Below are positions 1 to 8,327 of a DNA stretch of 64,000 bases, one piece after another. Position 1 is the stretch's first letter. The number at the start of each line of letters is the position of its first letter. The notes under the pieces were generated by a model. It worked only from the letters and a program-made list of their open reading frames with translations, was not told the origin of the DNA and ran no database searches. Origin of the DNA: Prauserella isguenensis. GTDB lineage: Bacteria > Actinomycetota > Actinomycetes > Mycobacteriales > Pseudonocardiaceae. The stretch spans positions 719,995 to 783,994 of the forward strand of contig NZ_JACHWU010000003.1 of NCBI RefSeq assembly GCF_014191605.1. The letters are read 5' to 3'. The position numbers and the translations under genes were made by a program.

Positions 1-1406
1 TCGCCGCGAGCCTCGATGGTGTCCCGCCGCACGGTCGAGAGCACCGACGCGGCCTGCTCGCCGCCCATCACCGAGATGCGCGCGTTCGGCCACATCCACA
101 GGAACCGCGGCGAGTACGCACGTCCGCACATCGAATAGTTGCCGGCACCGAACGAGCCGCCGATGACCACGGTGAATTTCGGCACCCGCGCACAGGCCAC
201 CGCGGTGACCATCTTCGCTCCGTGCTTGGCGATCCCGCCGGCCTCGTAGTCCCTCCCGACCATGAAGCCCGTGATGTTCTGCAGGAACACGAGCGGGATC
301 GAGCGTTTGTCGCACAGCTCGATGAAGTGGGCGCCTTTCATCGCGGACTCGGCGAACAGCACCCCGTTGTTGGCGATGATCCCGACCGGATGCCCGTGGA
401 TGCGGGCGAACCCGGTGACGAGCGTGGTGCCGTATTCCTTCTTGAACTCGGCGAACCTGCTGCCGTCCACGACTCGGGCGATCACCTCGCGCACGTCGTA
501 CGGTGTCCGCGAGTCGGTGGGCACGACGCCGTAGAGCTCGCGCGGGTCGGCAGCCGGCTCCTCGACCGGTGCGACGTCCCACGGCTTCGGTTCCCGCGGC
601 CCCAGGGTCGAGACGATCGAACGCACGATGCGCAGCGCGTCGGCGTCGTCGACTGCGAGATGGTCGGTCACCCCGGACTGTCGCGAGTGGACATCCCCGC
701 CGCCCAGTTCCTCGGCCGTGACGACCTCACCGGTCGCGGCCTTCACCAGCGGTGGCCCGCCCAGGAAGATCGTTCCCTGATTGCGGACGATCACGGCCTC
801 GTCGCTCATCGCCGGCACATAGGCGCCGCCCGCGGTGCACGAGCCGAGGACGGCGGCGACCTGCGGGATGCCGCGGGCCGACATCGTTGCCTGGTTGTAG
901 AAGATGCGGCCGAAGTGCTCCCGGTCGGGGAACACCTCGTCCTGCCGTGGCAGGAACGCTCCTCCGGAGTCGACGAGGTAGATGCACGGCAGGTTGTTGT
1001 GCAGCGCCACTTCTTGGGCACGCAGGTGCTTCTTGACCGTCATCGGGTAGTAGGTGCCGCCCTTGACGGTGGCGTCGTTGGCGACGATCACGCATTCGCG
1101 CCCGGAGACCCGGCCAATGCCGGTGATGATGCCTGCGGCGGGCGCCTCGTCGTCGTAGAGCCCCGTCGCCGCCAGCGGCGAGAGCTCGAGGAACGGCGAC
1201 CCCGGGTCCAGCAGCGCGTCGACTCGGTCGCGCGGCAACAGCTTGCCGCGTTCCACATGCCGGGAGCGCGCCTTCTCCGGGCCGCCCAGCCGAGCGGCGG
1301 CGAGTCGCTTCCGCAGATCTTCGACCAACTCACCGTGTCCTGCGACATTGCGGGAGTACGCCTCGCCGTTCGGGTCAGCGTGACTGGCGAGCGCCGGACC
1401 GTCCAT
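1..1406 (-). CDS. Acyl-CoA carboxylase carboxyltransferase (beta) subunit, 3' end cut by the window
   Basis: The gene reads leftward from an ATG at 1406 and runs off the window edge with no stop, so only the N-terminal ~468 residues are seen. The translation shows a biotin-dependent carboxyltransferase fold: a KGGTYYPMT stretch, a [12 protein letters not shown] oxyanion-type segment, [16 protein letters not shown], and in the second crotonase-like half a [12 protein letters not shown] motif followed by [16 protein letters not shown]. These are typical of methylcrotonyl- or acyl-CoA carboxylase beta subunits, which transfer the carboxyl group from biotin to the acyl-CoA. The 3-methylcrotonyl-CoA (leucine breakdown) specificity is likely but not proven. 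A weak RBS (tgagg) precedes the ATG. The upstream region carries operator-like repeats shared with the TetR gene at 2463, so control by that regulator is inferred. Confidence 0.9.
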   Translation of the reverse strand, partial: MDGPALASHADPNGEAYSRNVAGHGELVEDLRKRLAAARLGGPEKARSRHVERGKLLPRDRVDALLDPGSPFLELSPLAATGLYDDEAPAAGIITGIGRVSGRECVIVANDATVKGGTYYPMTVKKHLRAQEVALHNNLPCIYLVDSGGAFLPRQDEVFPDREHFGRIFYNQATMSARGIPQVAAVLGSCTAGGAYVPAMSDEAVIVRNQGTIFLGGPPLVKAATGEVVTAEELGGGDVHSRQSGVTDHLAVDDADALRIVRSIVSTLGPREPKPWDVAPVEEPAADPRELYGVVPTDSRTPYDVREVIARVVDGSRFAEFKKEYGTTLVTGFARIHGHPVGIIANNGVLFAESAMKGAHFIELCDKRSIPLVFLQNITGFMVGRDYEAGGIAKHGAKMVTAVACARVPKFTVVIGGSFGAGNYSMCGRAYSPRFLWMWPNARISVMGGEQAASVLSTVRRDTIEARG

Positions 1407-1412
1407 GACACA

Positions 1413-1470
1413 CCTCAGGGTTAGCAGCCGTTAACACCGGATTCGATGTTAGAGGCTACTAACCCTGAGG
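1413..1470. promoter_or_regulatory. Operator region upstream of the carboxylase: nested inverted repeats
   Basis: A perfect 12-bp inverted repeat (cctcagggttag at 1413-1424, ctaaccctgagg at 1459-1470) encloses 34 bp. Inside are two 16-bp boxes: GTTAG-N6-CTAAC at 1448-1463 (perfect) and GTTAG-N6-TTAAC at 1420-1435 (one mismatch). The same GTTAG-N6-CTAAC box lies immediately before the TetR gene at 2426-2441. Binding by that TetR protein is inferred. Confidence 0.7.
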
Positions 1471-1508
1471 TCCAGCCGTGCAGCGGGGAAATCCCCACCC
1501 GATCGACG

Positions 1509-2306
1509 TCAGCCCGCGGCACCCTCCAGTGCCGGCAGGTAGCCGTGCTGCTGACCGGCGGCGTTGGGGTGGTACGACTCGTCGACCGGCCACGTCACGC
1601 TGTGCAGCCACCAGTCGCCGGAACAGATCTCGTGCCCGTCGAAGTCGTCCCGGACGTCGACGAACGTGAAGCCCGCGGCTTCGGCCCGCTCGGAGATCGT
1701 GGCCGCGAGGGCATCCGCACCCGAGTTGATGGCGGTCCGCTTGGTCTCGCTCAGACCGCCGTTGCAGGATCCGCCGATCTCGTAGAACTGCGGGTAGCCG
1801 AGGACGTACACCTCGGCGTTCGGCGCGTTGGCCTTGATCTTGTCGTACACGCCGTCCAGCCGGCCGGGCAGCGTGGTCTCGACATAGTCCTTGGCATCCT
1901 CGACCCGGTTGACGCACCCCTGGTCGAAGCTCGTCGTGCAGTCGATCATGACGTCGACGAAACCGGCGTCGTTGCCGCCGACCGACACCGTGACGAGGTC
2001 GGTGTCGGCGGAGAGTGTGTCGGCCTGCACGAGCACGTCGTCCGTGCGCGCCCCCAGGCAGGCCGCGAAGTCGAAGTCGCCGATGCCGTTGGAGTTCGCG
2101 TAGAGCTGCGGATAGGCGTTCGCGCTGCGCTTGCAGCCACCCGAATCGCCGTAGTCGCCCGCGCCGACGCCGCTGGAGTAGGAGTCGCCGAGGGCGACAT
2201 AGCTGTCGTAGGCGGTCGTCTCGACCGCTCCTGCCGTCGCCGTGCCGCCGACCATCGCCAGTGCGGCCACGGCCGCCGCGGTGACGATTCGGGAACCTTT
2301 GACCAT
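1509..2306 (-). CDS. Secreted SGNH/GDSL-family lipase or esterase
   Basis: A 265-residue secreted hydrolase. The chosen ATG at 2306 follows an aaaggcgg RBS; an in-frame extension upstream lacks coding character. Residues 1-28 form a signal peptide (basic MVKGSR start, Ala/Val/Gly-rich core, AGA-type cleavage). The SGNH blocks are present: block I YVALGDSYSSG with the nucleophilic Ser, the oxyanion Gly and the VGGND Asn in the middle, and a C-terminal ESYHPNAAGQ block holding the catalytic His, with Asp three residues before as the usual partner region. Several Cys pairs suggest disulfides, as in extracellular Streptomyces SGNH esterases. It hydrolyses ester substrates outside the cell; the natural substrate is not evident. 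It lies between the carboxylase and the TetR gene, transcribed divergently from the latter. Confidence 0.9.
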   Translation of the reverse strand: MVKGSRIVTAAAVAALAMVGGTATAGAVETTAYDSYVALGDSYSSGVGAGDYGDSGGCKRSANAYPQLYANSNGIGDFDFAACLGARTDDVLVQADTLSADTDLVTVSVGGNDAGFVDVMIDCTTSFDQGCVNRVEDAKDYVETTLPGRLDGVYDKIKANAPNAEVYVLGYPQFYEIGGSCNGGLSETKRTAINSGADALAATISERAEAAGFTFVDVRDDFDGHEICSGDWWLHSVTWPVDESYHPNAAGQQHGYLPALEGAAG

Positions 2307-2425
2307 CTCGGGCCGCCTTTCCGTTTGCCGTTGGCCGGTCAGACGAATACCAGCGGCGACGGCCCGAAAAGGAGGGAAAGTTCCCGAGTTACCTCGCATG
2401 GATCAAATCGGAAGTCGCACAGGAG

Positions 2426-2456
2426 GTTAGCGTTCACTAACTTCGTCCCGTACAGT
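2426..2456 (+). promoter_or_regulatory. TetR autoregulatory operator and putative -10 box
   Basis: GTTAG-cgttca-CTAAC at 2426-2441 is a perfect inverted repeat identical in both arms to the box before the carboxylase gene. A TACAGT -10-like hexamer at 2451-2456 ends 6 nt before the ATG at 2463, so the TetR transcript may be leaderless. The operator sits across the -35 position, which would allow autorepression. Function is inferred from placement. Confidence 0.6.
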
Positions 2457-2462
2457 GACATC

Positions 2463-3095
2463 ATGATCCCCAGTGCCGCGTCGGGCTCCGCAGCAGGGTC
2501 CGCAGCTTCGCCGTCGGGAGCGTCGCCGTCGGGCGGAGGGAAGCCGTCCCGGCGGGATCAGATCCTGGCCGCGGCCGCGGAACTGTTCGCCCAGCACGGC
2601 TTCCGCGGGGTCGGGATCGACGACATCGGCGCGGCCGTCGGGATCACCGGTCCGGCACTGTACCGCCACTTCCGCAGCAAGGACGCCATGTTGGGCGAAA
2701 TGCTGACGGGTATCAGCGAGTACCTGCTCGCGGGCGGCACCGAACGCGTCGGCCGGACGGGCGAGGCCGACGAGATCCTCGCGGGCCTCGTACGGTTCCA
2801 CGTCGACTTCGCGCTGCAGCAGCCCGCACTGATCACCGTCCACGAACGCAGCCTGGCGAGCCTCGCCGACGAGGACCGCAGGCGCGTCCGCCGCCTGCAG
2901 CGGCAGTACGTCGAAGTGTGGGTCACGGCGCTACGCACGGCTGTCCCCCGCCTGGACGAACCTCACGCCCGATCCGCGGCGCACGCGGTGTTCGGACTCA
3001 TCAACTCCACCCCGCACAACCGGCACCTGCCCCACGAGGACCTGGCAGAACTGCTCACCCGCCTCGCGCTCGGAGCGCTGTACGCGGCGAAATGA
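2463..3095 (+). CDS. TetR/AcrR-family transcriptional regulator
   Basis: A 210-residue one-component regulator. After a Ser/Ala/Gly-rich N-terminal ~25 residues, a TetR DNA-binding domain follows (about residues 28-75): RRDQILAAAAELFAQHGF, then GIDDIGAAVGITGPALYRHFRSKDAML, a classical helix-turn-helix. The rest is an alpha-helical ligand domain of usual length. The ATG at 2463 is chosen because coding character starts there and a plausible -10 box lies just upstream; the frame is open further upstream but that DNA is the antisense of the lipase gene. The shared operator boxes at 2426-2441 and 1448-1463 suggest that it represses itself and the acyl-CoA carboxylase operon. An acyl-CoA or acyl-carrier ligand would fit, as for other actinobacterial TetR regulators of leucine or fatty-acid breakdown, but this is inference. 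Confidence 0.9.
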   Translation: MIPSAASGSAAGSAASPSGASPSGGGKPSRRDQILAAAAELFAQHGFRGVGIDDIGAAVGITGPALYRHFRSKDAMLGEMLTGISEYLLAGGTERVGRTGEADEILAGLVRFHVDFALQQPALITVHERSLASLADEDRRRVRRLQRQYVEVWVTALRTAVPRLDEPHARSAAHAVFGLINSTPHNRHLPHEDLAELLTRLALGALYAAK

Positions 3096-3168
3096 CGCGC
3101 CCGTGGCCGGCGTCGCGACGACGATCACCCCTGCGGGCGCGCGACGATCACGGTACGTCTGGTGTTTG

Positions 3169-3657
3169 ATGACACCCGTGCACGAGGAAGGTACGCCGTC
3201 ACGGCTCGTCGAAACCGCGCAGCGGGCGCTGCTCGCCATGCGCCTGGGCGACGACGCCGGTGCGATCGAAGCGGCGGCGCTCGAAGCGCTCGCCACCGAC
3301 GACACACGCGCGCTCATGCTGCTGTTGTTCCGCACCTGCAGCGAAATGGTCACCACCCTCGGCGACGGGGGCGCCGCGCCGGTCAAGGTCCAGGTGTTCG
3401 ACTCCGAGGGCGAAGAGGTCACGATCGACGACGCCGAGCCGCCCGTGCGCACCGCCGTCCGCACCCTGCTGGCGGAGGTCCACGGCAACACCGACGACGC
3501 GAGCGAGCAGCTGGAGATCGCACTCGCCAACGCCTCGCCGGACGAGGTGGAGAGCCTGGTCGTACAGGCACTGCGCTGGACGATGCGACTGTCGACCGCG
3601 TGCCTGGAACGGGACCTGCCCGTCGAACCGTGGATCGCCGAGGCCCTTCTGGACTGA
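3169..3657 (+). CDS. Conserved hypothetical protein, function unknown
   Basis: A 162-residue soluble protein that I do not recognise. The ATG at 3169 (MTPVHEEG) is preferred to an in-frame ATG at 3103, which lies almost on the stop of the TetR gene and reads as non-coding. The protein is acidic, rich in Ala, Leu, Glu and Asp, and predicted all-helical, with no Cys cluster, signal peptide or membrane segment. A short beta-like segment (VKVQVFDSEGEEVTID, about residues 70-85) interrupts two helical halves. Codon use is like its neighbours. It could be co-transcribed with the PucR regulator that starts about 90 bp downstream on the same strand. No function is proposed. Confidence 0.75.
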   Translation: MTPVHEEGTPSRLVETAQRALLAMRLGDDAGAIEAAALEALATDDTRALMLLLFRTCSEMVTTLGDGGAAPVKVQVFDSEGEEVTIDDAEPPVRTAVRTLLAEVHGNTDDASEQLEIALANASPDEVESLVVQALRWTMRLSTACLERDLPVEPWIAEALLD

Positions 3658-3750
3658 TTCACTGGGGGCTTTCGCGGGTCGATGTCGACGTCGGGCGCGG
3701 GCCGCGGCGGTATGCTCGCCGGCCATGACCAGCAGCACTTCCGGCAACCG

Positions 3751-5310
3751 ATGATCACCGTCCGCACGGTCGTCGACCGGGTGGGGCCGACGCTGCTGCA
3801 CGCGCTGCACCTGCCGGACGAATCGGCCGCTGTCACCGACGTCGTCATCGCCGAACCCGCGGCCACCACCCCGGGCGCTGGTGATCTGGTGCTGGGCGTC
3901 GCCGTACCGGACGCCGACGCGGCCGTGGCCCTGCTGAAGGACTCCGCGCGGCGCGAGGCGACGGCGGTGCTGATCAAGGCACCGGTCGCGCACGAGCCGG
4001 CGGTCCGCGGGGCCGCCAGGCGCGCGGGCATCGGCCTGATCGAGGTGCACGAGGCGACCGCGTGGGCCCAGCTCGTGTGGCTGCTGCGCACCGTGCTGGA
4101 CGCCGAGGCCGACGAGTCCGACACGCTCGAGGCGGACCCGGCGGCGGGCGACCTGTTCCGGCTCGCCGATGCGGTGGCCTCGGTCGTCGACGCTCCCGTG
4201 ACGATCGAGGACACCAACTCGCGCGTGCTGGCCTACTCCGCGCGGCAAGACCTCACCGACCCCGCGCGAGTGGCCACGATCGTCGGCAGGCGCATCCCCG
4301 ACGACGTGCTCGCACGGTTCCGCTCCCGTGGCGTCTTCCGCGACCTCACGCGCGGCAGGCAGACGATCTTCGTGCCGGGCCAGAAGGACGGGACACTGCC
4401 GCGGCTGATCGCACCGGTGCGCATGGGCGGCGAGCTGCTCGGCTCGATGTGGGCGGTCGTGGACGGCCCCGTGCCGGACGAACGGGCCGCCGCATTCGCC
4501 GACACGGCCCCGGTCGTGGCGCTGCACCTGTTGCGACGGCGGGCCCATTCCGACGTCCGCCGCCGCGCATACGCCGAGGTGCTGCGGGAACTGCTGCACG
4601 GCGAGGCCGGGCCGCGCAAGGCCGTCGCGGAACTGGGCCTGACCGAGCAGCCGCACCGGGTCGTCGTCATCGACACGCCCGGAGGCGACACGCTCGACGG
4701 CGAGGGCATGCGGCTGGCGCTGCTCGAACGGTTGTCCCAGGGCATCGGCAGGCAGCCGGTGGCGGCCGAGCACGCCGGTCTGCTCTACGCGGTCGTCCCG
4801 GAGACGGGCGGCGCGGGAGCCTGGCCGGAACTGCGGTCGGCGCTCGAGGACATGCAGTCCGGGCCGAAGGCCGGCGAGGTCCGCGCAGCAGCGGGCGGTG
4901 CGTACGAGCTGGGTGAGCTGCCCGCGTCCCGCACCGAGGCGGACGAGGCGCTGGGGCTGCTGCGGGCGGGCATCGTGCAGGGACGGACCGTCACGTTCGA
5001 CGAGGTGTGGACCCCGCTGACGCTGCATCGCACGGCAACGGCCGCCCGTTCCGCGAACGTGACCGCGCTGGGCCCGCTGCGCACGCTCGTCGAGCACGAC
5101 CAGGCACACGGCACCGAGTACGTCGACACGCTGTACCACTGGCTGCGCCATCCCGGCGATCCGCGCAGCGCGGCAGCGGCCCTGCAGGTGCACCCGAACA
5201 CCCTGCGGTACCGCATGCGCAAGCTGTTGGAACTCGCCGGTCTGGACCTCGACGACCCCGACGTCCGGCTTGCCCTCGTCGCACAGCTACTCACGCTGCG
5301 GTGGTCGTGA
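3751..5310 (+). CDS. PucR-family transcriptional regulator
   Basis: About 519 residues from the ATG at 3751 (MITVRTVVDRV); an ATG at 3712 in the same frame is possible. The order is an N-terminal purine-catabolism-regulator-like domain (roughly residues 1-140), a GAF-like central domain (about 150-290), a linker helix region and a C-terminal PucR helix-turn-helix (about 460-515) containing the family signature QVHPNTLRYRMRKLLE. PucR proteins activate catabolic genes. The nearby alanine dehydrogenase gene at 6542 is a plausible target, because PucR-type AdeR activates ald in Bacillus; the relation here is inferred from distance only. The quinone oxidoreductase gene converges on it from the right. 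Confidence 0.88.
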   Translation: MITVRTVVDRVGPTLLHALHLPDESAAVTDVVIAEPAATTPGAGDLVLGVAVPDADAAVALLKDSARREATAVLIKAPVAHEPAVRGAARRAGIGLIEVHEATAWAQLVWLLRTVLDAEADESDTLEADPAAGDLFRLADAVASVVDAPVTIEDTNSRVLAYSARQDLTDPARVATIVGRRIPDDVLARFRSRGVFRDLTRGRQTIFVPGQKDGTLPRLIAPVRMGGELLGSMWAVVDGPVPDERAAAFADTAPVVALHLLRRRAHSDVRRRAYAEVLRELLHGEAGPRKAVAELGLTEQPHRVVVIDTPGGDTLDGEGMRLALLERLSQGIGRQPVAAEHAGLLYAVVPETGGAGAWPELRSALEDMQSGPKAGEVRAAAGGAYELGELPASRTEADEALGLLRAGIVQGRTVTFDEVWTPLTLHRTATAARSANVTALGPLRTLVEHDQAHGTEYVDTLYHWLRHPGDPRSAAAALQVHPNTLRYRMRKLLELAGLDLDDPDVRLALVAQLLTLRWS

Positions 5311-5376
5311 TCACCACGTCCCGACGACGACGGGGCGGGGGTCACCGGCGGCGCCGGGCCGCGAGGAGCGCCGCGG

Positions 5377-6342
5377 TCATGTCGGCCGGTTCACGGCGAG
5401 CAGGGTCTTGCCCGCCGTGGACCGGGCGTCGATGGCGGCGTGGGCGTCGGCGGCACGTTCCAGCGCGTGGACCGCTCCGATCCGCGGCCGCAACCGTCCT
5501 GCCGTCACCTCCGCGAGGGCGTCGCGCGCGCAGGCGTGCAGCGTCTCGGGCGTGGCGTCGAGCCCGCCCGTGACGACGACGCCCCGCGCCTCGGCCTCCT
5601 CGGGGGAAACGTCGGTCATGGCGCCGCTCGCCATCCCGTGGACGACCATGCGGCCGCCGGAAGCGAGGAGGCCGAACGCCGCGCGCCCGATGTCGCCGCC
5701 GACCCCGTCGTAGACGACGTCGACCTCGCCGACCGCGTCCCGCACGGCGTCCGCCCACCGCGGGTCGCCGTAGTCGACGGCGTGTGACGCGCCCGCTTCC
5801 CGGGCGAGCCTGCCCTTGCGTTCGCCGCCCGCAGCTGCGATCACGACCGCCCCCTCCTTGACCGCGAGCTGCACGAGCAGACCACCCACGCCGCCCGCGG
5901 CCGCCTCCACGAGCACCCGCTGCCGCGGCCGCGGCGCGGCGGCGCGATGCAGCAGCATCGCGGTCCGCCCGTCGGCCAGAACCGCCACCGCGTCCGTCAT
6001 CGCGAGTCCGTCGGGCACGGGCAGGATCCGGTCGGCCGCGGCGACCGCCTGCTCGGCGTAACCGCCGCTGCCCGACAGACCGCTCACCACGCGGGTACCG
6101 ACGAGCGCGGGATCGACACCGTCACCGGTCCGCGCCACCACGCCCCCGACGCCGTTTCCCGGGATGAGCGGCGGCTCCCACGCGAACGGCCCGCGCCCGG
6201 CACGCAACTGCGTCTCGACGAACGTGACCCCCGCGTACTCGACGTCGATCAGCACCTCGCCGCGGCGTGGCTCCGGGCTCGCCGCCTCGCCAGGTCGCAG
6301 TACCTCGGGGCCGCCCGGCTTCGTCCACCACACCGCTCGCAT
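5377..6342 (-). CDS. NADPH:quinone oxidoreductase (zinc-independent MDR superfamily)
   Basis: A 321-residue medium-chain dehydrogenase/reductase. It starts MRAVWWTKPGGPEVL at ATG 6342, has the GroES-like N-terminal domain (about 1-120) and a Rossmann domain with the glycine motif AAAGGVGGLLVQLA (about residues 145-160). No structural-zinc Cys cluster is seen, which places it with quinone oxidoreductases of the QOR/zeta-crystallin type. It reduces quinones with NADPH, probably in the cytosol, as a defence against redox-cycling compounds. The in-frame upstream extension is rejected because a MerR-type promoter ends 7 nt before this ATG, so translation would be leaderless. That promoter resembles SoxR targets; in Streptomyces coelicolor a quinone oxidoreductase belongs to the SoxR regulon. 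Confidence 0.9.
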   Translation of the reverse strand: MRAVWWTKPGGPEVLRPGEAASPEPRRGEVLIDVEYAGVTFVETQLRAGRGPFAWEPPLIPGNGVGGVVARTGDGVDPALVGTRVVSGLSGSGGYAEQAVAAADRILPVPDGLAMTDAVAVLADGRTAMLLHRAAAPRPRQRVLVEAAAGGVGGLLVQLAVKEGAVVIAAAGGERKGRLAREAGASHAVDYGDPRWADAVRDAVGEVDVVYDGVGGDIGRAAFGLLASGGRMVVHGMASGAMTDVSPEEAEARGVVVTGGLDATPETLHACARDALAEVTAGRLRPRIGAVHALERAADAHAAIDARSTAGKTLLAVNRPT

Positions 6343-6349
6343 GGCGATC

Positions 6350-6380
6350 ACCCTGCGACCTCGAGTCGACTGGAGGTCAA
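6350..6380 (-). promoter_or_regulatory. MerR/SoxR-type promoter of the quinone oxidoreductase gene
   Basis: On the minus strand: -35 TTGACC (6380-6375), a 19-bp spacer and -10 CAGGGT (6355-6350). Within the spacer lies the dyad gacctc-N10-gaggtc (plus strand 6357-6378), close to the SoxR box form CCTC-A-AG..CT-T-GAGG. A 19-bp spacing filled by a dyad is the hallmark of promoters that MerR-family proteins activate by DNA distortion. The -10 ends 7 nt before the ATG. No MerR gene is seen in the window. Confidence 0.75.
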
Positions 6381-6541
6381 GGGTTGTCACTCAAGGACCA
6401 CTCCGCCCGCCGATGATTGTCGTAGCAGCACGATGACACCGCCTTCCGGGTGGTTCACGGTGGTCGGAGACACCATTCCCACAAGGAAGCGCCAAGCGGC
6501 GCCCGTTCCGCCGACAGGTGGGCGCCACCGAGGAGGAAGCC

Positions 6542-7648
6542 GTGCGCATCGCCGTCCCGAAGGAAGTCAAGAAGCACGAGTACCGGGTTGCTCTGACCCC
6601 GGCGGGAGCTCACGAGCTGACCGCGCACGGCCATCAGGTTTACGTGGAGGCCGGCGCCGGCCTGGGCTCCGCGATCAAGGACGAGGAGTACGTCGCTGCG
6701 GGCGCGAAGATCCTGCCGACGGCCGACGACGCCTGGTCCGAGGGCGACCTCGTGCTGAAGGTCAAGGAGCCGATCAGCGAGGAGTACGGCAGACTGCGGT
6801 CGAACCAGGTGCTGTTCACGTATCTGCACCTGGCGGCGGACCGGGCGCTGACCGAGGCGCTCATGACCGCGGGCATGACGTCGATCGCGTACGAGACGGT
6901 GCAGCTGCCCAACGGTTCGTTGCCGCTGTTGGCTCCGATGTCGGAGGTCGCGGGCAGGCTGGCTCCGCAGGTGGGCGCGTACTCGCTGATGCAGCCCGGA
7001 GGCGGCCGTGGCGTGCTGATCGGCGGCGTTCCCGGTGTGCACCCGGCGCGGGTCGTCGTCGTCGGTGGCGGTGTGGCCGGCCTGAACGCAGCTCGGATCG
7101 CGCTGGGCCTGGGCGCCGACGTCGAGGTGCTGGACACGAACGTGGACCGGCTGCGGCAGATCGACAGCGACTTCGGCGGGCGGATCCGCACCGTGACGTC
7201 GAACGCGTTCACCCTCGAGCAGGCCGTGCTCGAAGCGGATCTGGTGGTCGGCGCCGTGCTGGTGGCGGGCGCGAAGGCGCCGAAGTTGGTGTCGAACGAC
7301 CTGGTGTCGCGGATGAAGCCGGGCAGCGTGCTGGTGGACATCTCGATCGACCAGGGCGGTTGCTTCGCGGATTCACGTCCGACGACGCACGACGAGCCGA
7401 CGTACCGGGTGCACGATTCGGTGTTCTACTGCGTGGCCAACATGCCGGGTGCCGTGCCGCGGACGTCGACGTACGGCCTGACGAACGTCACGTTGCCGTA
7501 CGTGCTGCGGCTCGCCGAGGACGGCTGGGAGGGTGCGCTGCGTGCGGATCCGAACCTGGCGAAGGGGCTGAACACGCACGCGGGCGCGTTGACGAACGCT
7601 CCGGTCGCGACGGCCCACGGCTTGACCTACACGCCGGCCGACCTGTGA
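6542..7648 (+). CDS. ald: Alanine dehydrogenase
   Basis: A 369-residue NAD-dependent L-alanine dehydrogenase (alanine + NAD+ + water to pyruvate + ammonium + NADH). It starts at GTG 6542 (VRIAVPKEVKKHEYRVALTP, the invariant family start) behind a strong ggaggaag RBS; the longer frame from 6518 is rejected. The N-terminal substrate domain carries the conserved Lys and His region (KVKEP, FTYLHLAADRALTEAL), and the Rossmann domain has VVVGGGVAGLNAARIALGLGADV at about residues 171-193. The C-terminal segment NMPGAVPRTST is the family signature. Length is standard (about 370). The PucR gene at 3751 may encode its activator, by analogy with AdeR in Bacillus. Confidence 0.96.
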   Translation: MRIAVPKEVKKHEYRVALTPAGAHELTAHGHQVYVEAGAGLGSAIKDEEYVAAGAKILPTADDAWSEGDLVLKVKEPISEEYGRLRSNQVLFTYLHLAADRALTEALMTAGMTSIAYETVQLPNGSLPLLAPMSEVAGRLAPQVGAYSLMQPGGGRGVLIGGVPGVHPARVVVVGGGVAGLNAARIALGLGADVEVLDTNVDRLRQIDSDFGGRIRTVTSNAFTLEQAVLEADLVVGAVLVAGAKAPKLVSNDLVSRMKPGSVLVDISIDQGGCFADSRPTTHDEPTYRVHDSVFYCVANMPGAVPRTSTYGLTNVTLPYVLRLAEDGWEGALRADPNLAKGLNTHAGALTNAPVATAHGLTYTPADL

Positions 7649-8327
7649 GCCCACTGCCGCGGGGCGTGGCCGGTCCACGGCGACGCCTGCCCCGCTCCGC
7701 GACCGCGCACCTCCGCGATCACGCACCGTGCAAGCGGCCACGCCCGACCGGACCGAGACACGTGCCCGCAGAAGCCCGATGAATCGGCATTCACGACGAG
7801 GCGATCCCGGAGTCAGCGGCGCGCTGAGGCTCTGCCACCGGCGCCGCTATGCGGGCCACTGGAAACAGTTGAATAGGGGCGGCCCGCTCAACCAGCCTGG
7901 GGGTCACCGGGAGCGGGCCGCCACGTACCAGCTTAAGTCGTCGCTCGGTGGTTCGCCGCCCCGGGGTCGGCAAGTCGTGGGGTTTTTTGTTCACGAATCT
8001 CTGTTGTTTCCGGGCAACTGTCGACCTCGGTACGGCGGATTCCGGCATCGACACACAGAGTGACCGTTCTCGGGCGCCGGGCCGTCGCCGGGCCTCGAAT
8101 CGCCGACCTCCCCATCCTCGGCGCGGGACATGGGGCAGGATGGCGACCGCCACAGTGACGGACACCGCGTTCGCTGGTGCCGCGGACCGCTCGGCCGCTC
8201 TTCGCGGAGCCGGGAGTGCATCGCCGTCACGTGGTGCGACCGCACGTCAAGCGCGGTCGCAGGGGCCACGGCGCACCAATGGGGACAGCGCCCCGAAAAG
8301 GGACAGCGCACCAAAAGGGGATGGACA
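7649..8327. other. 679-bp gene-free region with strong hairpins and a T6 tract; possible small RNA
   Basis: No convincing protein gene is seen between ald and the ABC transporter. Structures: stem gcggcgc/gcgccgc at 7816-7822/7841-7847; a perfect 12-bp stem ggcggcccgctc/gagcgggccgcc at 7878-7889/7911-7922; a GC-rich segment ending in gggg and T6 at 7979-7988, which is rare in this GC-rich DNA and resembles an intrinsic terminator. A structured transcript of about 100-200 nt ending near 7988 is possible. Just before the ABC gene, two 18-bp near-identical units (gggacagcg...) occur in tandem at 8282-8317. Confidence 0.45.
7878..7922 (+). terminator. 12-bp perfect hairpin downstream of ald
   Basis: Arms at 7878-7889 and 7911-7922 pair perfectly around a 21-nt loop. 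No T-run follows directly; the T6 tract comes at 7983-7988. It could terminate ald transcripts 230 nt past the stop or be part of a structured RNA. Confidence 0.4.

Noticed and set aside
1446..2462. N-terminal extension of the TetR protein
   Set aside because: The frame is open only because it is antisense to the lipase gene; the TetR start with promoter and operator lies at 2463.
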